Source: Verrucomicrobiota bacterium (GTDB lineage: Bacteria; Verrucomicrobiota; Verrucomicrobiia; Limisphaerales; SIBE01). Taken from it: a stretch of 41,020 nt of DNA. The DNA lies in NCBI GenBank assembly GCA_016190065.1, contig JACPRI010000421.1, positions 1 through 41,020 of the forward strand, in the 5' to 3' direction. Positions 1 through 7,210 of this stretch are shown one piece after another (the stretch's first letter is position 1; the number at the start of each line of letters is the position of its first letter). A model generated the notes under the pieces. It ran no database searches, had not been told where the DNA came from, and worked only from the letters and a program-made list of their open reading frames with translations. The position numbers and the translations under genes were made by a program.

Positions 1-1152
1 CTTGGCGGCTGCGTAGGAACGGTAAGAGGCGATTGCGGAGTGCGGAGTGCGGAGTGCGGATGGGTCGGCTCCTTTCCACGCGTCGGGCGTATGGGCGGGC
101 CATTGATCCGGCGTGATCCGTTCGACCAATTTATGCTCCGGCGCCAGCACCATGTACGTCGCGCCGAACAGCGTATCCGGCCGAGTGGTGAAGACAGTGA
201 TCGAGTAATCAGTGTTCAGTAAATCAGTTGCCTTCACGGATGACTGATCACTGGTTACTGAATACTGATTACTGGCAACTGGAAACTTCACCTCCGCTCC
301 CTCAGAGCGCCCAATCCAATTCCGCTGCATTTCCTTGAGCGAATGGCTCCAGTCGATCGTGTCCAGGTCCTGCAACAAACGCTCCGCGTAGGCCGTGATG
401 CGGAGCATCCATTGGCGCATGGGCTTCCGAACCACGGGGAAGTCGCCGACTTCGCTTTTGCCGTCGATCACTTCCTCATTGGCCAGCACCGTGCCGAGTT
501 CTTCGCACCACCAGACGGGCATTTCCGCGACGTAGGCCAGGCGTTTCGAGTCGCGATACGCGCGCCGGGCTTCTTCGGTCTTGAGATCGGGAGGATACGG
601 CAGCGTCTCGATTGGCTCGGCTTTGTTCGTCGCCGGATTAAGCCAGGAATTGTAAATCTTCAAAAAAATCCACTGAGTCCACTTGAAGTAAGTCGGATCC
701 GTCGTGTCGATTTCGCGGCCCCAATCGTAGCTGAAGCCGAGCGATTGGATCTGGCGCTTGAACGTGGCGATGTTTTGCTCCGTGGTCTGGCGCGGGTGTT
801 GCCCGGTCCGGACCGCGTATTGTTCGGCCGGCAACCCGAACGCGTCCCAACCCATCGGATGGAGCACGTTGAAGCCGAGCGCGCGCCGGTAGCGGGCGAG
901 AATGTCCGTCGCAGTGTAGCCTTCGGGATGGCCGACGTGCAATCCAGCGCCGGAAGGATACGGGAACATGTCGAGGATGTAGAACTTGGGCAGCGTTTCC
1001 GGGCGGCTCCCGGAGTGCCGCTGGGCGAAGGGATGAACCGAAGGAATGGATTCACCGGGATTCCACGCCCGAAACGTTTCCTGCTCGTCCCAAATCTTCT
1101 GCCATTTCGGTTCGATCAACCGAAAGGGATATTGCTTCCGCTCACCGGACAT
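1..1152 (-). CDS. leuS: Leucyl-tRNA synthetase, N-terminal part (3' end outside window)
   Basis: Class I aminoacyl-tRNA synthetase that charges tRNA-Leu in the cytoplasm. The ORF track misses it because no stop falls inside the window. The minus-strand frame is open from ATG at 1152 to base 1. It reads [19 protein letters not shown], then [20 protein letters not shown], which carries the HIGH-type ATP motif HVGH, then the editing-domain entry [16 protein letters not shown]. About 384 of the usual 800-870 residues are present; the KMSKS part lies beyond the left edge. Two in-frame stretches do not belong to the family. About 25 residues between EVKFPV and ITVFTTRP are coded by CAGTnATCAGT repeats, and [12 protein letters not shown] near base 40-66 is coded by a CGGAGTG tandem repeat. 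The gene lies about 60 bases downstream of the REC-HDOD gene on the same strand. Family assignment is firm. Confidence 0.96.
   Translation of the reverse strand, partial: MSGERKQYPFRLIEPKWQKIWDEQETFRAWNPGESIPSVHPFAQRHSGSRPETLPKFYILDMFPYPSGAGLHVGHPEGYTATDILARYRRALGFNVLHPMGWDAFGLPAEQYAVRTGQHPRQTTEQNIATFKRQIQSLGFSYDWGREIDTTDPTYFKWTQWIFLKIYNSWLNPATNKAEPIETLPYPPDLKTEEARRAYRDSKRLAYVAEMPVWWCEELGTVLANEEVIDGKSEVGDFPVVRKPMRQWMLRITAYAERLLQDLDTIDWSHSLKEMQRNWIGRSEGAEVKFPVASNQYSVTSDQSSVKATDLLNTDYSITVFTTRPDTLFGATYMVLAPEHKLVERITPDQWPAHTPDAWKGADPSALRTPHSAIASYRSYAAAK
34..61. repeat. GCGGAGT tandem repeat inside leuS
   Basis: Three to four units of GCGGAGT/GCGGAGTGCG lie in the leuS reading frame (minus strand CGCACTC units) and code for SALRTPHSA. 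The flanking protein is normal LeuS editing-domain sequence, so this is an in-frame low-complexity insertion. Confidence 0.8.
206..282. repeat. CAGTnATCAGT-type repeat inserted in frame in leuS
   Basis: About 75 bases are made of repeated units such as AATCAGT, ATTCAGT and GATCAGT. They have no stop in the leuS frame and code for roughly [20 protein letters not shown]. In other LeuS proteins the strand before [10 protein letters not shown] follows EVxFPV almost directly, so the stretch is an insertion. It looks like the kind of repeat normally found between genes. Confidence 0.85.
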
Positions 1153-1212
1153 AGGGCGTGAATGTTGCGGAAACCCGATGAGGAGGCAATGGAAGAATTC
1201 TGAATCGGTGAA

Positions 1213-2427
1213 TCAGATCGCCGGCGCTTCGTTGAGTTCGTCGCGCCAGCGGTCGAGAGCATCGGTTCGCCCGATTTTCGCGAGATAGAGGAGATCGATC
1301 TGAGGTGGAACGATTCCGCCATGAGTGGGCCGCTGCGTCTGGACTAACACATTCGCCGCGTGAACGGCGGTAAGCGCCGTGAAGGAAGCGCGTTCGCTCT
1401 TGGTGGGAAAGTGGTGAAAAGCCACGGCCTCGACCACCGGCGGCGGCAGGCCCCAGAGACCGAGCAGATATCCTCCGACGTCCGCGTGCTCGAAACCAAA
1501 GACTTCGCGCTCTTCCACGAGCCACTCCACCTGCTTGGCCTGGGCTTGGCGGCCAATTTCTTCGTATTGATCCGGGTAATTGCTCGCCAGGACGAGTTTG
1601 CCCACGTCGTGCAGCAGACCGGCGGCCATGGCGTCCTCGATCACCTGGCGCCCCGCCCTTTCGCTCTTGGCGATGGCTTTGGCTGCGCCGGCCGCGCGCG
1701 AACTATGCTGCCAGAGCGTTTCCAGCGAAAGCCCGCCGAGCTTGCGCGATTCAAATTGCCGGAAAATGCCCGCCGCCAGCACCAGGTGTTTGACCGTCTC
1801 GACGCCAATGAAACTGATCGCTTCGGCGATATTGGACGTGGGATGCGGCAGACCGAAGAAGGCCGAGTTGACAATTTTCAGAATCTGGGCCGTCATTCCG
1901 ATGTCCTGAGCAACGGTCTTCGCGATGTCATCGATCGAGCTGTCCTGCGATTGAAGCTTGCGAATCAACTCAAGATAGAGCGTCGGCATGCTCGGGATGC
2001 GCTCCATCTTGGAAATTTTTTCCCGGATGGCCGGGTTGGGCAGCAGCGAGCGGATCATCGCCGCGCGCTGGATCGTGGCCTTGAGCAGCTCGGTCGGGCA
2101 CGGTTTCGGCAGGAATTGATGAATCACCCCCACGCACTCCAGAATCGATCGCTGATCCGAATAGCTGGAGTAAATGATCCGCGCGCTCAACGGATAGCGT
2201 TCGCGCACCTCCGTGAGAAACTCGTTTCCCCTCATCCCTGGCATATTGAGATCGGAAACCACCACATCGAACGCAACGTGGGCCATCAATTCGAGTCCTT
2301 GCTCCGCGCTCCCGACAAATTCCATGTGCCAGTGTTCGCTCATGTCGGCGAGCAGACGGGGGAGAAGCTCGAGGAGGGCAGGCTCGTCATCGACAAACAG
2401 AACGGACAGTTTGCGCTGGTCTTCCAT
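1213..2427 (-). CDS. Response regulator with HDOD output domain
   Basis: A 404-residue cytoplasmic signalling protein. Residues 7-125 form a receiver domain. They show the acidic pair D13-D14, the phospho-acceptor D59 in VVVSDLNMPG, a switch residue near S87 and the conserved K108 in FLPKP. Residues about 140-340 form an HDOD domain, an HD-related fold that usually lacks hydrolase activity. It includes the entry motif IPSMPTLYLEL and the region GLLHDVGKLVLA, which keeps an HD pair. Proteins of this build commonly act in regulation of motility, stress or cell cycle, but the partner kinase is not in the window. The start at 2427 places the REC domain right at the N-terminus. The gene runs in the same direction as leuS, 60 bases upstream of it. 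Confidence 0.92.
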   Translation of the reverse strand: MEDQRKLSVLFVDDEPALLELLPRLLADMSEHWHMEFVGSAEQGLELMAHVAFDVVVSDLNMPGMRGNEFLTEVRERYPLSARIIYSSYSDQRSILECVGVIHQFLPKPCPTELLKATIQRAAMIRSLLPNPAIREKISKMERIPSMPTLYLELIRKLQSQDSSIDDIAKTVAQDIGMTAQILKIVNSAFFGLPHPTSNIAEAISFIGVETVKHLVLAAGIFRQFESRKLGGLSLETLWQHSSRAAGAAKAIAKSERAGRQVIEDAMAAGLLHDVGKLVLASNYPDQYEEIGRQAQAKQVEWLVEEREVFGFEHADVGGYLLGLWGLPPPVVEAVAFHHFPTKSERASFTALTAVHAANVLVQTQRPTHGGIVPPQIDLLYLAKIGRTDALDRWRDELNEAPAI

Positions 2428-2558
2428 AGATGAACCGACGAACCAAAGCGAAAGCGACTTCTAACGCTCGCGCCGACGATACACCGATCCCCCTAGGAGG
2501 CAAAAGGAAAAGCAGGAAAAATGGAAAATGGAAAAAATCTGGGCGCGACGGCAGCTTG

Positions 2559-3407
2559 CTATTTGTAGGAATTCCATGTTTCCAGGCGGGCGACCCACAT
2601 TCCCGGCTGTTTCGGCCGGCTATTGTAGTTGGCCGCGATCCAAACCTTCTGCTTGCGGAGTCGCTCTCCATGTCCGTCGTAAAAAGCCAGCGCAGCGCCT
2701 TCGTTGTGGCGGTAAAGCGTTGGCCCGCCGGTGCCGGCATCCTTGTAAGCCTGCACGCTGCCTTTCTGACGCAAGCGGTCCCAGCCCTTCGTGTAATCGG
2801 CACCCTTCCATTGCGACCACCAATCATGCCCATCGTGGAAGATCAGTTTCTGGGACGGTTCCTGAACGAGGCTCAACTTGTGGCCCGCGTGGTCCTTGCT
2901 GGCCAGCGCCCAGCTTCGTCCGTCCGAGGGATACCAATCTTCAAAGTTGTAGCTGTAGCTGGTGAGCGTGCCTCGGTTTTCTTTGTCGGAGAGTTTGGGA
3001 TTGTTGGCATAGGCGTAGAGGGCCGGGCGGAAGATGGCGGTGTCGCCCGGACAACGGTATTCGGTTGGCGTCTGCACGTTGGAATTGGCGCTCTTGCTGT
3101 AGCCAATAAGATCGCGGAAGGGCTGGTTGCCCATCCAAATCTGCGTGCTTCCGTCCTTTCGCAACTCGATCAGGGGCACGCTTTGGTCCTCATGATCCGT
3201 GGCGTAGATCGTGTTGGCGATGGCGAATTGCCGGAGATTGTTCAAGCATCCGGCAGCGTGGCTGGCCGACTTCGCCTTCGCGAGCGCCGGAAGGAGCATG
3301 GCGGCCAGAATGGCAATGATGGCGATGACGACGAGGAGCTCAATCAGCGTGAAGCCGGATTTCAAGGATTGCATCGAAGCTTGCTTGAGGGTGGGTCTGG
3401 TATTCAT
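2559..3407 (-). CDS. Prepilin-like pseudopilin with H-X9-DG motif
   Basis: A 282-residue secreted or surface protein of the type II secretion/pilin-like class. The N-terminus carries a prepilin peptidase site, [19 protein letters not shown], with the +5 Glu. It is followed by one hydrophobic helix and the family-typical LPALAKAKS. The C-terminus has [14 protein letters not shown], the H-X9-DG motif of 'prepilin-type processing-associated' proteins, which are greatly expanded in Verrucomicrobia and Planctomycetes. The exact role is unknown. Two starts are possible: ATG 3407 gives an 18-residue leader, while ATG 3374 gives a classic 7-residue leader. A good promoter ends only about 8 bases before 3407, so the internal start deserves testing. 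Confidence 0.9.
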   Translation of the reverse strand: MNTRPTLKQASMQSLKSGFTLIELLVVIAIIAILAAMLLPALAKAKSASHAAGCLNNLRQFAIANTIYATDHEDQSVPLIELRKDGSTQIWMGNQPFRDLIGYSKSANSNVQTPTEYRCPGDTAIFRPALYAYANNPKLSDKENRGTLTSYSYNFEDWYPSDGRSWALASKDHAGHKLSLVQEPSQKLIFHDGHDWWSQWKGADYTKGWDRLRQKGSVQAYKDAGTGGPTLYRHNEGAALAFYDGHGERLRKQKVWIAANYNSRPKQPGMWVARLETWNSYK

Positions 3408-3414
3408 GACTCCC

Positions 3415-3443
3415 AGTATAGCTGTTCACACGGGCCGATTCAA
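3415..3443 (-). promoter_or_regulatory. Sigma-70-like promoter for the pseudopilin
   Basis: On the minus strand TTGAAT, a 17-base spacer and TATACT lie just before the pseudopilin ATG at 3407. Transcription would begin at about 3408. That implies either a leaderless message from 3407 or use of the internal ATG at 3374. Confidence 0.5.
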
Positions 3444-3460
3444 CACCGGCCTATCGCTCA

Positions 3461-4126
3461 CTATCGCTCACCGAGCGCACGTCTTAATCCTCGCGCCGAT
3501 TCAGCCAGGGAGCAGCGCAAGTAAAGCGCTGACTCTTCCGGACGACGGCTCAGCGGTTCTTCGTCGCCGGGCTCGACCTTTACGGTCACGAACACCGGGC
3601 CGGGGTGGTGGAGGATTTCCGGCAAAGTTCTCTCGTATTCTTGACGGTCGTCGAAGGTTTCAGCGCGCCGGAAACCTGCGGACTTGGCCAAGCCCGAGAA
3701 ATCCACCGACCGTGCGCCGGGTATCGGCTGGTTTCCTGTGATCTCGTAGGAGTCGTTTTGAACAACGAATAGAATCAGATTCCTCGCTCCGGCGTTGACG
3801 ATGGTCACCAACGTCCCCAGCGTCATGAGCATCGAACCGTCCCCATTCAGGCAAATGACTCGGCGCTGCGGTTGAGCGAGCGCGAGGCCCAGCGCGAAGT
3901 CCGCGGCGTGGCCCATGGCGCTGTCGGCCGAGGCGAAGTCGAGCGGGTGATTCGAGAAGCGCGCCCACGGACGAACGATCCCCATGGTGGTGATTACGAC
4001 TTGGTCCGTACGCAGCCGCGCCAGTGGCTCCAGCAGTTCGCGCTTGGTCAGGAAGGTCACCTCTTGATGCGAGCGCTTACTCGACGAGGGAATTCCGGGG
4101 ACCCAGAATGATTTGTCCCTGGGCAT
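3461..4126 (-). CDS. TPP-dependent 2-oxoacid decarboxylase, C-terminal (TPP-binding) subunit
   Basis: 221 residues matching the pyrophosphate-binding half of the phosphonopyruvate/sulfopyruvate decarboxylase family. Visible marks are SADSAMGHAADFALGLALA and the TPP/Mg motif NGDGSMLMTLGTL, closed by QND about 27 residues later, followed by YEITGNQP. The gene needs a partner carrying the pyrimidine-binding half, and that partner is encoded at 5228-5767 upstream on the same strand. The two halves are normally adjacent or fused; here a DUF4058 gene lies between them. The start at 4126 is supported by AAGGTGGAG four bases upstream. It gives a 25-residue N-terminal extension before TKRELLEPLARL. 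The substrate cannot be read from the sequence; sulfopyruvate, phosphonopyruvate or another 2-oxoacid are all possible. Confidence 0.85.
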   Translation of the reverse strand: MPRDKSFWVPGIPSSSKRSHQEVTFLTKRELLEPLARLRTDQVVITTMGIVRPWARFSNHPLDFASADSAMGHAADFALGLALAQPQRRVICLNGDGSMLMTLGTLVTIVNAGARNLILFVVQNDSYEITGNQPIPGARSVDFSGLAKSAGFRRAETFDDRQEYERTLPEILHHPGPVFVTVKVEPGDEEPLSRRPEESALYLRCSLAESARGLRRALGER

Positions 4127-4236
4127 TCAACTCCACCTTATACGGCAAGTCCCGGAGGGAAGAATCGGTGCAGACGTCGGACCATTTCATGTCGGCTCAG
4201 ACCGTGACAACGACGCCAAAGACCGTCAACCCCGAA

Positions 4237-5046
4237 TCAAGAGGAAAGAACGCGCACTCCGGCCTTCTGCAAACATTCCCCAAGCCAGAGGTTCTCCGGC
4301 TCGCTCAACGGCGGCGGGGGTGGTGCCGGGGCGTAGTTGAGCAGCCGTTCGTAGCCGACCAGATCAAAGCAGCCCTTCACTGCCGCCTGCAAATCCAGCG
4401 GCACATCCGGATCCGGACGCAGCAATGGCACAGGCACCGTGGGCAGCCGATGCGCCAGGGCTACGGGCCAGACTTCCGTGCGCGGACGACGATTCGTGCG
4501 GCTCAAGAAAACGTAATAGGACGCGGGCGGCAACTTCCCCTGCAACGCCAGCCGCTCGCCCTGTCGCAACAAATCGATCTCCAGCAGATGTGTTTGAGTC
4601 CGCAAGATCTCCAGGCGGCGCTGGTTATATTCCTGCGCGCCAGCCCCGCACTTGTTGGCCGGCGACAGAATCTCGATCAGAGTGACCAGGCGGCGCTGTG
4701 CGACATCGCGAATCTCCACGCTGAGCTGCGGCACTTCCTCCATTACTGGACTGGCCAATTCGACGGCTGGTTCGGCGACCGATCCTCCACCGGCTCCCTC
4801 GCGTAAGACGTCCGGTTCCTGAGCGTGCACCACGTGGATGTCCGGATAAATGACCCGCGACGTGTCCAGACCAACGATTCCCAGGTCCGCGCCTTGTAGG
4901 ACATAGCGCTTAGCCAGCAACGCGACATATTTCGGTGCAAGCAGCGGAATAAGTTGCGCGCTGATCTGATGGATGAGGCGGCCGTGAAACTCCTGCCACA
5001 TCTCGCCTTCGAGATACGGGTCCATGCCTGGAAATGGAGAGGCCAT
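4237..5046 (-). CDS. DUF4058 family protein
   Basis: A 269-residue protein of unknown function. The N-terminus MASPFPGMDPYLEGEMWQEF followed by HGRLIHQISAQLIPLLAPKY is the recognisable signature of DUF4058, a family known from cyanobacteria, planctomycetes and related bacteria. Further features are a run of acidic and charged residues, LVTLIEILSPANK and a conserved RLEILRTQTHLLEIDLLR block that recalls PD-(D/E)xK-like folds; that resemblance is only an impression. There is no signal peptide or membrane helix. The gene lies between the two halves of a TPP-dependent decarboxylase and is preceded by a palindromic repeat at 5079-5161, so it may be a later insertion into that operon. Confidence 0.85.
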   Translation of the reverse strand: MASPFPGMDPYLEGEMWQEFHGRLIHQISAQLIPLLAPKYVALLAKRYVLQGADLGIVGLDTSRVIYPDIHVVHAQEPDVLREGAGGGSVAEPAVELASPVMEEVPQLSVEIRDVAQRRLVTLIEILSPANKCGAGAQEYNQRRLEILRTQTHLLEIDLLRQGERLALQGKLPPASYYVFLSRTNRRPRTEVWPVALAHRLPTVPVPLLRPDPDVPLDLQAAVKGCFDLVGYERLLNYAPAPPPPPLSEPENLWLGECLQKAGVRVLSS

Positions 5047-5078
5047 CCGTTTACAAGCTATCGTAAAAATTCATTGAT

Positions 5079-5161
5079 GGTAAGGACGGATTCCACTCCG
5101 TCCCTGACTCGTTAGCCCCTTCGAAGAGGACATCAGGGACGCGGTGGAACGCGTCCTTACC
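5079..5161. repeat. Imperfect inverted repeat between DUF4058 and the decarboxylase alpha gene
   Basis: The left arm GGTAAGGACGGATTCCACTC (5079-5107 in full) pairs with the right arm at 5133-5161, whose reverse complement starts GGTAAGGACGCGTTCCACCG. Arms are about 29 bases with about 4 mismatches; the loop is about 25 bases. The length and imperfection suggest a dispersed palindromic element rather than a simple terminator, though it could also fold in RNA. Confidence 0.8.
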
Positions 5162-5227
5162 AGACTCAGTGATGCGCCATGGCGCCAAGCTAACGCCGCA
5201 GGGTGTCAGCGTCAAAACCATTGAGGT

Positions 5228-5767
5228 TCACGTCGTGTCCCGCGTGATCAACACGGCCACGGGTTGTTCGAGGTTCTGTGCTTTGCGAAACGCTTCGGCA
5301 ATCCTGAGCACATCTGCGTCCGCGTGCAGGAAATCGTACGGGACGCCCCAGGCTTTCAAGGTCGGTTCAGTCAAAACGGCCACTGAATCCAGGCCAGCCT
5401 TACTGAGCAGCTCGGCATCCACGGTTTCGGGCGTAACTTTCAAGCCGCGGACCGCCAGCTTTGCGTAACCGCGATACGTGATGAGGCACAGCAACGGCAC
5501 GCGCATTCGCATGGCCGTGCCCCGGAGCGCATCTCCTGTTTCAAGCAAGCCGGTGTTCTGAATGAGAACCACCGGAACCTTGCCGCCCGTCCACAGCCCG
5601 GCCGCGATGGCGAAGGCTTCGCCCTCCCGTGTGACCAGGACCACTTGAATTCCTCCATCAGCCCAAAGCAAGTTCAGCAGCGCCTTCGACGAATTGTCCG
5701 GGACAGTGAGCACATGCGTCACGCCCAGTTTCTTCAGTTCGTCAAGAATTAGCCGCGCTTGAGCCAT
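5228..5767 (-). CDS. TPP-dependent 2-oxoacid decarboxylase, N-terminal (pyrimidine-binding) subunit
   Basis: 179 residues matching the N-terminal TPP-enzyme domain of the sulfopyruvate/phosphonopyruvate decarboxylase group. LKKLGVTHVLTVPDNSSK opens the domain. VTREGEAFAIAAGLW contains the conserved Glu that activates the thiazolium ylide. VVLIQNTGLLETGDALRG and MRVPLLCLITYRGY are typical of the family. It should form the active site together with the subunit at 3461-4126. It follows the Nramp-like transporter by 45 bases on the same strand, so transporter, alpha subunit, DUF4058 and beta subunit may share a message. The order suggests uptake and decarboxylation of one compound, but this is inference. 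Confidence 0.85.
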   Translation of the reverse strand: MAQARLILDELKKLGVTHVLTVPDNSSKALLNLLWADGGIQVVLVTREGEAFAIAAGLWTGGKVPVVLIQNTGLLETGDALRGTAMRMRVPLLCLITYRGYAKLAVRGLKVTPETVDAELLSKAGLDSVAVLTEPTLKAWGVPYDFLHADADVLRIAEAFRKAQNLEQPVAVLITRDTT

Positions 5768-5812
5768 GGCTTTGCCGTTTTCAGTGATTGCAGAAACTTC
5801 GGATGTTTCGAT

Positions 5813-7120
5813 TCAAGCGGCCTTCACAAGCTGCGCAATGGAGAGGATCGAGTTGACCGCCCCATAAATCGCCAGGGCAAACAACAGCGCCATCACGACG
5901 TTCTCCCACCAACGATTGCGATGTTCGAGCCCGATGTGACGCGCGCTGGCCGTGATCCACCACAAGCCGCCGGCGAGCACCGGGAGCAACACGACCTGGC
6001 CGCTGTTGGCCACCAGGGTTAAGGTGACAAAATCCGGCATCCCTGGGATCGTCCACACGAGAGGCGATGCCAGGCACCACACCACGATCCAGCGATACAG
6101 GGCATGCTGCCGGTAGTCGGCCGTGATCGGCCCCTGGCCCGCTTGCCAGCGCAACCAGGCGTGGCTGCCGAGATAAGCTAACCCGGCGGCGTGACCGAGG
6201 ATCGAGGTGTAAATCGCGGAAAAGATGCCCAGATAAAACAGCCAGCGCCCTCCTTCCCCCAGTACCGAACTCAACAATCGCGGCAGATCGTCTAATGCTT
6301 TGATCTGCTTGTCTGGGAAAAGCAATTCGGCGCCCAGCGTCCAGATGGCCAGGTTCAGCAGCATCATGACCGTCACCGCCAAGAGGAAGTCATAGAATTG
6401 CACCCGCCGGTATTGTGGTCCGCGCCATCCTTTGGCTTCGAGAAAGTAGGGATAAACCAGATTCATCAGAGAGCCGCCGATGGCGCCGATCATGGCCACA
6501 GAAACGAGAAGCGGATTGAATTTCCCGACCTGTCCGGGCATCTCTATTCGAGTCAGACCTTGCAGTACCCCCATGGGATTGAAGCCGACCCACACGGCGC
6601 AGCCAACAAACGAAATCGAGAGCAGCGCCAGGAAAACCTTGAAGGCCCATTCCAAGCGCTCGTACGACGGCCGGAAGATCAGAACCAGCGCGACCCCGTT
6701 GCAAACCAGGGCCCATTGCCAGGTCTCGCCGGCACGGAACAGATTGCGGCACGCCTCGCCCACACCCACGGTCATGTAGGATTCATAGACGTGACCCATG
6801 AGGATCGCGCCGACAAAAAGCGCCGGGGCATACCATGGATGCAGCCGGGCCAAACCGTCCAGGACGCCTTCGCCGTGTTGATTGCAGAGCTGGTAACGAG
6901 CAATGAGCGAGACGAAAACGAAGCGCATGAACACCGCCACCACCAGCACCCACATCAAGGAATAACCGTAATTGCTGCCCGCCACCCCCATATCGACGAT
7001 GTCTCCGGCGCCAAGCCACGTCAGCACGATCACGATGCCCGGCCCGAAAGAGCGCAGATACTCCATGAACGTGGTGGGGACTGGAGGCGCTGGAGATTGC
7101 GGAGAAGTTGTTTCGCTCAT
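5813..7120 (-). CDS. Nramp-related membrane transporter with altered metal site
   Basis: A 435-residue inner-membrane protein with about 11 hydrophobic helices. It has the Nramp-type opening SFGPGIVIVLTWLGAGDIVD, where FGPG at the start of helix 1 fits the family. However the metal-binding DPGN of helix 1 is replaced by GAGD, and the MPH of helix 6 is replaced by GSLMNLVYP in IGAIGGSLMNLVYPYFLEAK. Both changes remove known ligands for Mn/Fe, so the substrate is probably not a classical transition metal. The gene heads the minus-strand set with the TPP decarboxylase subunits, which may point to an organic or other cargo. The start at 7120 gives a short Pro-rich cytoplasmic tail before helix 1. 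Confidence 0.8.
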   Translation of the reverse strand: MSETTSPQSPAPPVPTTFMEYLRSFGPGIVIVLTWLGAGDIVDMGVAGSNYGYSLMWVLVVAVFMRFVFVSLIARYQLCNQHGEGVLDGLARLHPWYAPALFVGAILMGHVYESYMTVGVGEACRNLFRAGETWQWALVCNGVALVLIFRPSYERLEWAFKVFLALLSISFVGCAVWVGFNPMGVLQGLTRIEMPGQVGKFNPLLVSVAMIGAIGGSLMNLVYPYFLEAKGWRGPQYRRVQFYDFLLAVTVMMLLNLAIWTLGAELLFPDKQIKALDDLPRLLSSVLGEGGRWLFYLGIFSAIYTSILGHAAGLAYLGSHAWLRWQAGQGPITADYRQHALYRWIVVWCLASPLVWTIPGMPDFVTLTLVANSGQVVLLPVLAGGLWWITASARHIGLEHRNRWWENVVMALLFALAIYGAVNSILSIAQLVKAA

Positions 7121-7210
7121 TTCCTGTCCCGTGGCGGGACTCTACCAAGAGCTCGGTCCAGCAGCAAATTCAGAACGCCTCGCCCTCTGCACGCGTGACC
7201 AGAACATCCT

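Noticed and set aside
343-1161. 272-codon plus-strand ORF at the left edge
   Set aside because: Antisense of leuS, whose minus frame encodes the HIGH and editing-domain motifs.
1360-2433. 357-codon plus-strand ORF over the REC-HDOD gene
   Set aside because: Antisense shadow of a gene with clear receiver and HDOD motifs.
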